A stretch of DNA of 35,000 nt from Prorocentrum cordatum (taxonomy: Eukaryota > Sar > Dinophyceae > Prorocentrales > Prorocentraceae). The position numbers were made by a program, and so were the translations under genes. Location: positions 301,532-336,531 of the forward strand of contig CAUYUJ010018060.1 in the NCBI GenBank assembly GCA_963575745.1. The letters are read 5' to 3'. Below, piece by piece: positions 1 through 8,499 of the stretch. Within the stretch, counting starts at the first letter, position 1. Each line of letters begins with the position of its first letter. Under the pieces are notes generated by a model. The model was not told the origin of the DNA, searched no databases, and saw nothing but the letters and a program-made list of their open reading frames with translations.

Positions 1-300
1 CCAAGACCGCCCAAGAGCCCCCAAGACGGCCCCAAGACGGGCCAAGAAGGCCCCAAGGCGGCCCAAGAGCGCCCCGAGGCAGCCCAAGATGGCCTCAAGA
101 TGGCCCGAAAAGCCGCCCAACAGGGGGAACGCAAATCGACAATCACAGCTTTTCGCTTCAAGAGGCCCCCAGGAGGCCCCAAGAATCCCCCAAAGAGCCT
201 GAAGAGGCAAAAGTGGCCCCAAGCGGCCTCAAAACAGCTCCTCAGCGGCCTCCAAACTGCCTCCCAAGAGCTCCTTGCACGCCTCTTAGGCCCCCTCCGA
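1..300. repeat. CCCAAGA-type minisatellite, first locus
   Basis: Degenerate tandem repeat with a unit of roughly 10-12 bases resembling GGCCCCAAGACG. It is dense over the first 120 bases and looser afterwards, and it probably continues beyond the left edge. The same unit recurs at about 600-740, 3750-3945, 7610-8035 and 23876-24200, so it is a dispersed minisatellite family. Open frames across it are rich in Pro, Arg, Lys and Gln and I do not regard them as genes. Confidence 0.8.
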
Positions 301-1130
301 TTCTTGCGCGCAACATGTTAGGATGCCCCACTTGAAAAACAAATAATTCCAGTGATCCTCTTTTTGTTCAAGTTCATCCCGAGCCCCAGCAAGACTTCGG
401 GGTCACATTGCAAAGGTTTGTTGGGAATGTTGTTGAACTCTCTGACGCTGTCTTGACACTGTCTTGGGTCGTCGTCGTGTCCTCTTGGCTGCCCCTGAAA
501 CCACCGTAGAGATCGAGATCCCATGAGTTCACCTGTCCAGCCTAGCTAGAACGTCAGCGCGCGCGCCACCCAGACAGAGACAGAAGAGGGGACCTCCCAA
601 AGCCTTCCGAGCGTTTTGCCCCAATGTGGCCCCCAGGTTCTCCCAGAGGTTCTCGAGGCGCCCCCAGATGCCTGCGGAGGCTTCCGGGAGGCTCCCAGGA
701 GGCACCAGGAGATTCCCAAGAGGCCCCGAAAGACTCCCATGTTGCCGCCAAAAGAACAGCAGAGGCGTCCCAACAGCCCACGGCCTGTATCCAGGAAACG
801 TCTGACCCACGGCCCAGGCATGGCAACTTAAAAAAAAGGGAATTCCAAGAGTTTTTTTTTTCGGACGACCCCCTGCTTATTTTTGCACAACAGACCATTA
901 ATACGGCCTTGTCACCACCGAGGGAAGATCCCAGGAAGCCTTCGAGGACCCCAAATCATCGAACACCCACAAGGAAATGTATGTGTCTGTGGTTTCCGCA
1001 TTTCCCCTTCGGCTTGCGCAGGGATTCCATGAAGGTCGTCAGATGCACAAGGCACTTCAACAATTGATATTCCGTGCGTTAGCCTGTCGAGCCTAGCTAG
1101 GACTCGAGCGCTCGCGAAGCGCGCGCCAGC
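301..1130. other. Spacer, no gene recognised
   Basis: Mostly non-repetitive sequence. Bases 600-740 hold a second, weak CCCAAGA/CCCAGGAGG-type stretch. The segment at 532-575 (CCTGTCCAGCCTAGCTAG, then GCGCGCGCC) is matched by 1083-1131 (CCTGTCGAGCCTAGCTAG, then GCGCGCGCC), a short diverged direct repeat. I see no convincing exon and no RNA gene. Confidence 0.5.
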
Positions 1131-1135
1131 GCTCT

Positions 1136-1270
1136 AATACTTATACATATATATATATAATATGTATGTGCGTATACAATATGTCAACATACGTTTGTGT
1201 ATATATATATAAATATGTGTATATGATGGTATATGCATATATATATGTATATATATATATATATATGATA
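1136..1270. repeat. TA-rich microsatellite
   Basis: Alternating TA/TG dinucleotide tract with many ATATAT runs, abruptly AT-rich compared with the GC-rich flanks. It directly precedes the AGGGCTAT array, with a 30-base gap. Confidence 0.9.
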
Positions 1271-1300
1271 CTGGAGAAAAACACCCAATCCGATTTTTGT

Positions 1301-1586
1301 TAGGGCTATAGGGCTATAATGATATTGGGCTATAGGGCTATAGGGTTATAGGGCTATCGGGCTATAGGGCTATCGGGCTATAGGGCTATAGGGCTGTAGG
1401 ACTGTGACCTATAGGGCCATAGGGCTATAGGGCTATGGGGCTATAGAGCTATATGGGCTATGGGGCTATAGGGCTATAGGGATATAAGGCTATTAGGGCT
1501 ACAGGGATGTAAGGCTATAGAGCTACAGGGCTATAGGGCTATACGGCTATAAGGCTATAGGGCTTTAGGGCTACTGGGCTATTGGG
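1301..1586. repeat. AGGGCTAT 8-bp tandem array
   Basis: About 35 tandem copies of the octamer AGGGCTAT, with scattered variants such as AGGGTTAT and AGGGCTGT. G-triplets spaced by five bases recur throughout, so the plus strand could in principle form G-quadruplexes. It is telomere-like in look but does not match a TTAGGG or TTTAGGG repeat. It passes without a gap into the GGGCACCC tract. Confidence 0.9.
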
Positions 1587-1722
1587 CACCCCCGGGCACC
1601 CCCGGGCACCCGGGCACCCCCGGGCCCCCGGGCCCCTGGGCACCCGGGCCCGGCCACCGAAATCGGCCACCCGGGTACCCCCGGGCACCCGGGCACCCGG
1701 CCCCGGCCACCGAAATCGGCCG
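1584..1722. repeat. GGGCACCC / CCCGGG GC-rich tandem tract
   Basis: Tandem CCCGGGCAC-like units. An 18-base block, CGGCCACCGAAATCGGCC, occurs identically at 1651-1668 and 1704-1721, so part of the tract was duplicated as a 53-bp unit. Confidence 0.85.
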
Positions 1723-1929
1723 CCGACCTCACCTCAGCTTTATATCCGCTAGGACCCCTACAGAAGCAAGCTCTGATTGAGGAATCTGTGGGAATTTCTC
1801 GCTTCCTTCCGTTCAATAAAGTTTTCTCTTGGAGTGTTCCCGGGTCGCCCGGCTGGTGCCAGGGGGGAATGTGGCGGTAAGAGCGAATGCCGCCGATGGG
1901 CCCGCGCGTCGAGACATTGGCAACATGCT

Positions 1930-2290
1930 GAGGTGATTCGATCCTTTCCGCATGAGACATCCTCACACATCAGCCTTCCGAGACGACCAGATTTGACATG
2001 GTCTGGCCCGTTTCGCTTGAGTTTCGCCAGCCTGGGCTCCCAGACGCTACGCGAGAGGTGGTCTGGTCCAGATCGCCTGAAACATCATCAAACCATTTGG
2101 GCTCGGGGATACGGTAACCTGAGGTTGCTTCGTCCTCTTCGCTTGAGACATCATCGCTGCGCTAGGTTTCAAGGTGCCGCCCGCGAAGTGATCCTGTCTG
2201 TTTCGCCTGGGATGTCCCAGCAATTATGGGCAAAGAGCTGCCGCGTGCGAAGGGGTCCAGCCAGTTTCGCATAAGACGTCCCCGCAGGTC
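1930..2290. repeat. 64-bp tandem satellite with TTTCGCTTGAGACATC motif
   Basis: Six occurrences of a motif near GTTTCGCYTGAGACATC begin at about 1945, 2010, 2071, 2136, 2200 and 2264. The spacings are 65, 61, 65, 64 and 64 bases. Between motifs the units share weaker similarity (GGTCTGGTCC or GTGATCC just before the motif). The motif is much better conserved than the rest of the unit. The same motif builds the unrelated-looking satellite at 11786-13497. Confidence 0.8.
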
Positions 2291-2761
2291 CGAGCAACCG
2301 CTGAGGAGTGCGAGGCGAAGGGGGAGGGGGAGGAGGGGGAGGAACGATCATGCTCATGCTCGTAATGCTGTCTGTCATACAAATGCTCTTGTTGTCAATG
2401 CTCTCGGGACACGTCTCGTCGCCAGGGCTGGACGAGGCTCGATCGTGCCTGGTGATGCCCGCTGGTGCTCTGCCGACGAAGGGCGTGATGGGCCCGTTCG
2501 CGCCCAGATTGTGAGGATGTCTCGAACGGCCCGCTAGTTTTACGGGGTGGAGGTGTGTTTCGGAGCTGTATGGTCCTCGCTGGCCACTTCGGTTGGCTTT
2601 TGGGGCTGTTTGGGCCCCATCCAGGGCTTGCCTTGGCTGGCGAGGGGGGCAGTGCACCTGAGTCCTGGTGACCAGATCGCCCAGGACAGATTCGGGCGAC
2701 CCCGGCAACCCAGCCGGGTCCAATGGCATTACCGTGTCCATCGGTGCTTCCGCGTCGCAGA
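2291..2761. other. Spacer, no gene recognised
   Basis: Contains a short GGGGGA-rich run at about 2318-2342 and otherwise non-repetitive GC-rich sequence. Several frames are open on both strands, but none has a recognisable domain or a consistent codon pattern. Confidence 0.4.
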
Positions 2762-2908
2762 ATCCCACCAGCCCTTTAGGGCGTCGGTGGTTTAACGAGT
2801 TTCCTCTTCCACCCCTCCTTCTTCCCCTTCGGGGAGGGGTTTACCCCTCCCCCTACCCCCTCCCCACTGACCTGGACAGGGGGGGCCGCGATCGGTCAGA
2901 GCGTCCAA
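2762..2908 (+). repeat. 150-bp direct repeat, copy 1
   Basis: Begins ATCCCACCAGCC and ends CAGAGCGTCCAA; matches 3516-3653 at about 80% by eye. It holds a perfect 9-bp stem, GGGGAGGGG/CCCCTCCCC with loop TTTA (2831-2852), which is partly degraded in copy 2. Weaker similarity continues downstream in both copies into CCTCA...GGGGGG and a GATGGC-type segment. Confidence 0.8.
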
Positions 2909-3045
2909 GATCGACCCCTGGGAGGGCTAAAATTCGACACCCCTCACGAGGATCGTGGCTCCTGAGGGGGGGGCTGAACTTTAGGAACCCCCCTTCGTTG
3001 ATCGATCTCCTCCAAGATGGCTCCGAGAGACGTCTTGGACCCCCT

Positions 3046-3101
3046 CTTGGGCCCTGCGCGCGGGCGGGCGGAGCGCCGCCAGCCCGCCCGCAAGGCCCAA
3101 G
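3046..3101. other. GC-rich hairpin
   Basis: CTTGGGCC...GCGGGCGGGC pairs with GCCCGCCCGC...GGCCCAAG around a GGAGCGCCGCCA loop. A four-base GCGC insertion in the left arm interrupts the pairing. It lies between the first direct-repeat copy and the purine tract. Its function is unknown. Confidence 0.6.
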
Positions 3102-3141
3102 AGCCCACCAAAACGTTCGAATATACTTCCAAGACGCCACC

Positions 3142-3252
3142 AGGGAAGAGGAAGATGAGGAGGAAGAGGAGGAGGAGGAGCAGGAGGTGAGGGAGGAGGA
3201 GGAGAAGAGGAGGAGGAGAAGGCGGAGGAGGAGGAAGAGGGGGAGGAGAACA
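3142..3252 (+). repeat. AGG/GAG purine tract
   Basis: Trinucleotide-rich purine tract. It produces Glu- or Arg-rich frames on the plus strand and Ser/Pro/Leu-rich frames on the minus strand, which are not credible genes. Confidence 0.9.
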
Positions 3253-3515
3253 GCTGCCGATCATCGGCGCTCTTCGTTCGAGCGCCTGGTGTAGGATGGG
3301 CTGGTGGGGATACGCGAAGTGTCAAGAATTCAATATTTAACGCCTTCGCTGGCGTCGCCAGCGCGTCAACGCCACACGAACCTACCGTAGGAGCCCTAAT
3401 CCGTTGGCAGCAGACCTCAGAGGCCCAACATATTCAAGATAAGAGGGTCTACTAAGCCGACGTACCAAACCAAACCACCAAGATTGTTCATCCCTCATGC
3501 AAAGGCGGGGACGTG
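3253..3515. other. Spacer, no gene recognised
   Basis: Non-repetitive sequence. The phrase GGGCTGGTGG followed by a short A/T-richer segment (from about 3298) recurs as GGGCTGGTGG at about 4197 and GGCTGGTGGAATCCGCGAA at about 4333, suggesting a decayed dispersed repeat. Confidence 0.35.
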
Positions 3516-3653
3516 ATCCCACCAGCCTTCTGGGCGTAGGTGGTCTAGGGAGTTTCCTCTTCCGACCCTGTTCTTCCCCTTCGGGGAGGGGTTTACTCCT
3601 CCCACCTACCCCCTCCCCTGGACCTGGATGGGGCGAAGTGTCAGAGCGTCCAA
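3516..3653 (+). repeat. 150-bp direct repeat, copy 2
   Basis: Second copy of the repeat at 2762-2908, in the same orientation and 754 bases downstream. The conserved blocks are ATCCCACCAGCC, GAGTTTCCTCTTCC, CTTCCCCTTCGGGGAGGGG and CAGAGCGTCCAA. A homologous downstream segment leads into the minisatellite at 3750. Confidence 0.8.
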
Positions 3654-3749
3654 AACGGCCTCGGCAAGGAAGCCCAAAATATTGGTTGTATTGCGGTGTT
3701 GACCTCATTTTGGCCTCTTGGGGGGGCAACCCTAATTTGAGCTCCCCTC

Positions 3750-3945
3750 CTAGATGGCCCCAAGAGGCGCCCAGGAGGCCCCAAGGTGGCCCCAAGATGG
3801 CCCTAAGAGGCCCCCGAGAGGCCCCCAGGAGGCCCCACAGAAGACCCCAAGCGGCCCCAAGAGGCCCCCCCGAGGCGCCCAAAACGCCCAAGAGCCCCCC
3901 CCAGGACCGCCAAGAGAGCCCCAAAACGTCATCCAAGAGACCTCT
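3750..3945. repeat. CCCAAGA-type minisatellite, third locus
   Basis: Dense GGCCCCAAGAGGCCCCC-type units, same family as 1-300. It adjoins the TCC/CCT pyrimidine tract that follows. Confidence 0.85.
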
Positions 3946-3954
3946 GGCCCGTTT

Positions 3955-4085
3955 GCTTGCCCTCCTCCTCCTGCTCGTCCTTCCTCCTACTCCTTCGCTT
4001 CCTCCTCCTCCTCCTCCTCCTCCTCCTCCTCATCACCATCCTCATCATCCTATTCATCCTCCTTCTCCCCACGCCTTCATCCATC
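3955..4085. repeat. CCT/TCC and CATC pyrimidine-rich tract
   Basis: CTCCTCCTC runs at 3960-4030, then CATC-rich sequence with CATCCATCC. In orientation it is the complement of the purine tract at 3142-3252. Confidence 0.85.
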
Positions 4086-4590
4086 CATCCAGCCTCATTC
4101 GTCTCCTCATCCTTCCTTCGCACGGTTCGGCCGTCCCCCTTTTTGCTCCCGCGCTTCCCTGATCACCTCAACTCGCCTGGACGTCGTTTCTGGACGGGCT
4201 GGTGGAATACTTTTTGGTCTGCGGGCTCGCGAAGCAAGTCGAAAGCCGTCCGAACACTAGCCGGGCCGCGACTAGGCAGCAAGAAAAGAGAGGGGCAAGC
4301 GAAGCGAGCGCGCGGGCAACCACTCAGAACAAGGAGGCTGGTGGAATCCGCGAACCGTCTAGAATTATATAGTCTTCGTCTTCATTGGATACTTAGGGTT
4401 AGGGGCTCTTTGATTCTCGATGATAGGGAAACCGAACTCGATACACCCGTACTTGTTCCACCCCTGCACGGAACTTTGCACAAGAAGACGGATCCTGGTG
4501 TGTACGGGATCCTGGTGTATCAGAGTGAGGGGGCCGAACGGTCATTCATTGTCCCTGGGTGCGTGGCTGAAGTGGCGATCCGTGGTGAGG
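4086..4590. other. Spacer, no gene recognised
   Basis: Non-repetitive DNA with open frames on both strands but no domain. GGGTTAGGGG at about 4396 is a single telomere-like string, not an array. ATTCTCGATGATA (about 4411) recurs at about 5531. Confidence 0.35.
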
Positions 4591-4594
4591 ATTC

Positions 4595-4642
4595 TGCTTG
4601 TTGCGTTGTTGTTGTTGTTGTTGTTGTTGCTGTTGTTTGTTG
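4595..4642. repeat. GTT trinucleotide repeat
   Basis: Interrupted (GTT)n run immediately before the CGACCCACC minisatellite. Confidence 0.9.
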
Positions 4643-4644
4643 TC

Positions 4645-4965
4645 GTCGTCCCACCCGCGACCCACCTGCGACCCACCCCGCGACCCACCCCACGACCCAC
4701 CCCGCGACCCACCCCGCGACCCACCCGCGACCCACCCGCGACCCACCCCGCGACCCACCCGCGACCCACCCTTGACCCACCCTTGACCCACCCTTGACCC
4801 ACCCCGCGACCCACCCCGCGACCCACCCGCGACCCACTCGCGACCCACCCGCGACCCACCCGCGTCCCACCTCGCGACCCACCCGCGACCCAATAACGAC
4901 CGACCCGCGACCCATCCGCGACCCACCCGCGACCCAACAACGACCCACCCGCGAACTACCCACAT
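4645..4965. repeat. CGACCCACC minisatellite
   Basis: About 30 tandem units of 9-12 bases (CGCGACCCACC and shorter variants, some TTGACCCACC). The C content is strongly biased to the plus strand. Thr/His/Pro-rich and Gly/Trp/Val-rich open frames in both directions follow from the repeat. Confidence 0.95.
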
Positions 4966-5572
4966 TGGTTTACGGAAAAGTTCGGTGCCTGCGGCGGGCT
5001 CGTTGTATAATTTGTGGTGAAGCTTTGGCGCCTGCGGCGGGCTTCTCCAGAGTCGCAAACTGCCGACGCCCCAGCGCCCCCTCATTCTTATCCGCATCTG
5101 CGGGGTGCTACGGTACATTTTTCGTTGCCTCCCTGGGAAACCAGGGAGAAAAGTATACACCACACCACCCCGAGGTCGTCCCTGACCCTCACTCACAGAG
5201 TCCTGGGATGGAAAGACCGCCCGCCACTGGTAATGCTGATGCTCCAGTTCCCGAAATGAGGGTCAGGGGCTCCTTTATTTTGAATAGGGCTTGGGGGTCA
5301 GGTCTGCAGAACACCCCAACGGACGTCAAGGGGCGCAACCAACCTGTTCGGTCATGCTGAAATTGATGCACCACACCTGGCGTCAAGCCAAAATTTTGGA
5401 CACAAACGAACAGTTGGATATTGCACGTCTTCGTCGGCGTAACTGGCGAGGCGTTTGATCACCTTGACGTCGCTATTTCGGTGGCACTGCAAAGGAAGGC
5501 ACTCTCTGACCCTCGGCCCTACTCAACTTTTATTCTCGATGATACACCGCCACCGCGACTGTGTTGATACTT
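4966..5572. other. Spacer, no gene recognised
   Basis: Mostly unique. A GCGGCGGGCT-bearing block is repeated at about 4985 and 5027 (TGCCTGCGGCGGGCT, CGCCTGCGGCGGGCT). No exon or RNA gene could be supported. Confidence 0.35.
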
Positions 5573-5766
5573 GGCGGCGAGCGAGGGGGGAAACGAGAAG
5601 GGGAAGGCGCTCTCAAAAGGCGGCGGAACTCCTCAGAACCCCTCGCGCCTCCTGAGAAGTCTTTTTTCTGTCTTCGGGAGCCTTCGAAAACTCCTCAGAA
5701 GGCTGGGGGACTTCCGAGACTTCTGAGAAGGCCCGCCCCTTTTCACTCCCCCCCTCGCTCGCCGCC
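5573..5766. mobile_element. Foldback (MITE-like) element F1
   Basis: Terminal inverted repeat of about 20 bases: GGCGGCGAGCGAGGGGGG at the left and its complement ending CTCGCTCGCCGCC at the right. Partial pairing continues inside (AGAAGGGGAAGGC against GCCCGCCCCTTTT; TCAGAAGGC near the centre). The GGCGGCG left border and the internal block GAGAAGGCCCGC (5725-5736) recur in the elements at 26413 and 29137. No coding capacity and no clear target-site duplication were seen, so a transposition origin is an inference. Confidence 0.5.
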
Positions 5767-5815
5767 GAGAGGAGACCCTCGCTCGCCGCCGAGATGAGAC
5801 CCTCCCTCGCTTCCC
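5748..5815. repeat. CCCTCGCTCGCCGCCGAGA short tandem repeat
   Basis: Two to three copies of about 25 bases overlapping the right end of F1, the last copy degenerate. Confidence 0.7.
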
Positions 5816-6094
5816 CCCTCGCTCCGGCCCCCGTGCGCGGCCGGTGACCCCGGCCGTGGGTTGGCGGCGGGGCTGCGGCAGCGGGCACGCCACGAGGACC
5901 AGGCTGCGCCAGCTCTGGTGGGCCTGTTTTCCACTGCCACCACCACAAGTGGGAGGGGGAGGGGGTTCCCCTCCTCCTCCTCCTCCTCTTCCTCCTCTTC
6001 TCCCTGCACCTCCTCCCGGTGGTGGTTGAAAGCAGGCCCATCAAACATGGGTCGCGCGTTTTTTCCTGATTTCGGCGGTGGTCATTCACCGTTC
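5816..6094. other. Spacer with CTC tract
   Basis: GC-rich sequence containing a CTCCTCCTCTTCCTCC pyrimidine run at about 5969-6018. No gene supported. Confidence 0.5.
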
Positions 6095-6375
6095 TGCGGC
6101 AACTCATGGGAGCCTCCCATACCATCGTGTTGGCTCCTGCGGATCGACGCTGATCGGCGCCAAATCGACGCTAATCGATGCCAAACCGACGCTCGCCGAC
6201 GCTGAATTGGCACAATCTCATCGACGACCAAACGCTAATCGATGCGAGTGCACTCTAAAGCCAAAATGACGCAAGTACACAAAAAAATCCAACGATTTGC
6301 TGCCAAATTTACCGTGCTCGGGTCATGTGGAGGCCTCCCGAATGGGGTCTAAGTAGATGGGGTCGAGAGATCGCT
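6095..6375 (+). repeat. Dispersed repeat X, copy 1 (ATCGACGCT core)
   Basis: Starts near CTCATGGGAGCCT (6103) and continues into about ten degenerate 9-11 base units of the AATCGACGCT type (6143-6260). It then has TGACGCAAGTACAC and a later GGGTCTAAGTAGATGGG segment. The same order of blocks occurs at 31265-31475, and the core plus the CGACGCAAGTACAC end at 34450-34580. Confidence 0.7.
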
Positions 6376-6380
6376 CCGAA

Positions 6381-6442
6381 TCGCCGATACATCGCCGATG
6401 CATCGGCGATGCATCGCCAACGTCGGCGATGCATCGGCGAAA
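6381..6442. repeat. Nested palindromes of GCCGATGCATCGGC
   Basis: A perfect 22-bp palindrome spans 6390-6411 (centre GCCGATGCATCGGC). It is followed by a second hairpin, GCATCGCC/GGCGATGC, at 6411-6432, and a further CCGAT/ATCGG repeat flanks both. It can form a cruciform; its function is unknown. Confidence 0.85.
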
Positions 6443-6744
6443 TCGGAAGGAGAAAACCTGGATCCCCATCGAGCCGCATCGTATAGGCATCCGCGTGCGG
6501 GTCATGCATCGACTCGGACCCCAGCTTGGAGGCCCAGATCATGGTCATCGTGCTCTCCCCTCGGGCCCGCCCCGCGAAGCGGCGGGCACGGCGCAGCCCT
6601 CGCGCATCCGGTGAAGAGCCGCTTCTGCTGCTGGCAGTAGTGCATCCGGGACGCGGGCGCGGGCGTCTGGACCTCTCGGACGAGGCCTAACCGACCCCCA
6701 GCAAAGCACCCCCTTCCATCTTGCCTCCAGCCGCACACTCACGA
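6443..6744 (-). other. GC-rich unique island, possible minus-strand exon(s)
   Basis: The minus strand has several short open frames with non-repetitive composition. One reads MTMIWASKLGSES followed by MHDPHADAYTMRLDGDPG (about 6548-6450). Another contains DALLPAAEAALHRMREG. They lie in different frames, so introns or a pseudogene would be needed to join them. I recognise no family. Confidence 0.2.
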
Positions 6745-6789
6745 CCTGGGGCGAGGCGGGGGGGGGGCGTCACGGAAGGGGATGGTTTG

Positions 6790-6867
6790 CTACGGGTCGA
6801 TTAGGCAAGGCCGCCCCTGAACCTCGCACTGGATCAGCTGCCTCCGCGCGTCGTAGACCATGACGCC
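6790..6867 (-). CDS. Possible 3'-terminal exon, unknown protein
   Basis: On the minus strand a TTC/CTC polypyrimidine tract (6912-6874) is followed by TTGCACCAG, a strong-looking 3' splice site. A 25-codon open frame then ends in TAG. It includes GVMVYDARRQLIQCE and then VQGRPCLIDP. Composition is protein-like and free of simple repeats. No upstream exon could be joined with confidence, and I do not recognise the protein. Alternatively it is a chance frame beside a microsatellite. Confidence 0.3.
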   Translation of the reverse strand, partial: GVMVYDARRQLIQCEVQGRPCLIDP

Positions 6868-6873
6868 CTGGTG

Positions 6874-6912
6874 CAAGGAGGAGGAGGAGGAGGAGGAAGA
6901 AGAAGAAGAAGA
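6874..6912 (+). repeat. GGA/GAA trinucleotide repeat
   Basis: (GGA)n then (GAA)n on the plus strand. Read on the minus strand it is a polypyrimidine tract ending at the CACCAG described for the 6790-6867 exon. Confidence 0.9.
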
Positions 6913-7160
6913 GCAACTGCAAAGCTCGGGCGTTGGCAGGGCGGGGTTCCGTGGGACCTGGCTTAGCGATGCGTGCCAGAGGACGCTCTCCCGCCTCATT
7001 TCACCAGGCAGAACTGCCGCCACCCGAAGAAGCACCAACTGCGGCAGACCCGGCTTAGCGCTTCCAGTCCATGTTGGGGGCTTCGGGGCCCAATCAATAA
7101 CCGGCTCCCCTTACCCAGGATCCAGGGTACCCCAGAAAGTCCATCGACTTTGGGCATGGA
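6913..7160. other. Spacer, no gene recognised
   Basis: Non-repetitive DNA with frames open on both strands and no domain. Confidence 0.3.
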
Positions 7161-7236
7161 AGCGTCGCGCTCTCCATCGCAAAACCATCGAAACCCAAGA
7201 AACCCAGGGCACCCTGGAGGCAAGCAGGGTGCTTCT
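7161..7236 (+). repeat. Dispersed repeat W, copy 1
   Basis: About 76 bases nearly identical to 32027-32102 (roughly six differences). The last 50 bases, from GAAACCCAAGAAACCCAGGG to CAGGGTGCTTCT, are identical. A T-run follows in this copy, while copy 2 continues GGGCATGGGCCTCC. That continuation appears here 130 bases later, at about 7373 (TTGGCATGGGCCTCCCCTG), as if copy 1 carries an insertion. Confidence 0.8.
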
Positions 7237-7609
7237 TTTTTTTTGTCGTGGCGCAGCAGTTGGGCGCCGCACCGTCCTGCGGGCCCCGGGGCGCTCACGA
7301 TCCCTTGCACGCGGCGGAAGATTCGCGCCCTGGAGAGGCAAGTGGCGCCAAGGCAAGCAAAGTGCTTCTTGGCATGGGCCTCCCCTGCATCTACATCCGA
7401 GAGGGCCCCGTTGGTGAAGCCAAGGTGAAGAGGCAAAGTCGGGGAGCAGGGCAGGACGTCGGCCACAGTGGGGGGGGGGGCGGCAGGGGTGAGAGCACGG
7501 CCACCGTGCACCTTCGTGCTTTCCTCTATTCGTCCAGGGATCGCGGCCGTCCGGACCACAAGCAGCCGGCCGGCATCGAGGCGAGGGCACGTTTCCAGAA
7601 TCGGAAATC
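7237..7609. other. Spacer with overlapping open frames
   Basis: A 258-codon minus-strand frame (7772-6996) and a 344-codon minus-strand frame (8145-7111) overlap here in different phases. Parts look protein-like (FTNGALSDVDAGEAHAKK at about 7420), but the frames also cross repeat W, the CCCAAGA minisatellite and a CTC tract. I do not call a gene. Confidence 0.3.
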
Positions 7610-8035
7610 CCAGGCCGGCCCCAGGACGGCCCAAGAAGCCGAAGCCTCCTCGACGTCCCCAGAGAGCTCCAAGAGGAACTCCACAGGGGGACCCAAAGAG
7701 GCCAACATCGCTCCAATTCCTTAGGAACACTTGCATGTTTAGCATCGCCACCTTTTGATGCACAGCGTCCAAAACGGCTCAAGAGGAAGATCGCTCCAGG
7801 ACGGCTCAAGAGGCGCCCACGACGGCCCAAGAGAGCCCCAGAACGGCCCAAGAGGCGCCCAAGACGGCCCCAGACGAGCCCCAAGAGGAGAAACTCTAAC
7901 TGACTTGACTTTCGGGCCCTCCACCCAAAGAGAACCCCCGCCAGCAGGTGCCCAACAGGCCCCCAGGAGCCTCCGAGAGGCCCCTGGGAAGCACAGAAAC
8001 TGCCCCAAGAGGCCTCAAGAGGCAGACGGTCTCGC
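7610..8035. repeat. CCCAAGA-type minisatellite, fourth locus
   Basis: Two dense patches (7615-7705 and 7770-7895) and a looser one (7945-8030) of GGCCCAAGAGGCGCCC-type units, same family as 1-300. Confidence 0.8.
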
Positions 8036-8065
8036 CCGTGGACGTCCGTTTTCCTCTGGGGGTCC

Positions 8066-8125
8066 TCCGCCTCCTCCTCCTCCTCCTCCTCCTCCTCCTC
8101 CTCATCCTCCTCCTCCTCCTCGGTC
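8066..8125. repeat. CTC trinucleotide repeat
   Basis: Nearly perfect (CTC)n. Confidence 0.95.
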
Positions 8126-8391
8126 GGGGGAATGGCGCAAGCCACTTGCAGAAGTTGTGAGGGAAAACATCAGGCGAAACGGCTGGCAGACACGGCGATC
8201 TGGGGAGGCGGTCTCGGGCCCCCCATTCATTCCGTGCGAGTCTTCTGTGGTTTTTGTTGCCACCTCTCGTAGAGCCTTCTAGCGAAACGCTGTCAGGGAG
8301 CGACTCCAACTCTTCAACAGAGGTCAAAACATCTGCCCCCAGAATAACCACCCCGACACGCGAAGTCGTTTAGTAAACGCGCCCTGCAAAG
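8126..8391. other. Spacer, no gene recognised
   Basis: Unique sequence between the CTC tract and the inverted-repeat-bracketed minisatellite. No exon or RNA gene supported. Confidence 0.35.
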
Positions 8392-8491
8392 GAATCGAAC
8401 AGCCCCCTCCAGAAAACCGAAAGAAAACCGGGGGGGTCACTACCGGTTCGAACCTCCCCCCCCCACGCTCACCGCCAGCAAACGATTCCCG
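8392..8491 (-). repeat. Inverted repeat arm, left (GGTAGTGACCCCC family)
   Basis: Reverse complement of 9324-9410. Shared blocks read CGGGAATCGTTTGC, GGCGG, a G-run, then TCGAACCGGTAGTGACCCCC and GGTTTTC. The GGTTCGAAC string resembles a tRNA B box, but no tRNA fold is present. Confidence 0.85.
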
Positions 8492-8499
8492 GGTCCCTA

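Noticed and set aside
4393-4404. Telomere-like TTAGGG strings, also at about 11245
   Set aside because: Single occurrences, not tandem.
6996-8145. 258- and 344-codon minus-strand frames
   Set aside because: They overlap in different phases and cross repeat W, a CCCAAGA minisatellite and a CTC tract; no domain supports either.
8440-8460. tRNA-like B box (GGTTCGAAC)
   Set aside because: No A box at the right distance and no cloverleaf; the string is part of the dispersed GTGACCCCC family.
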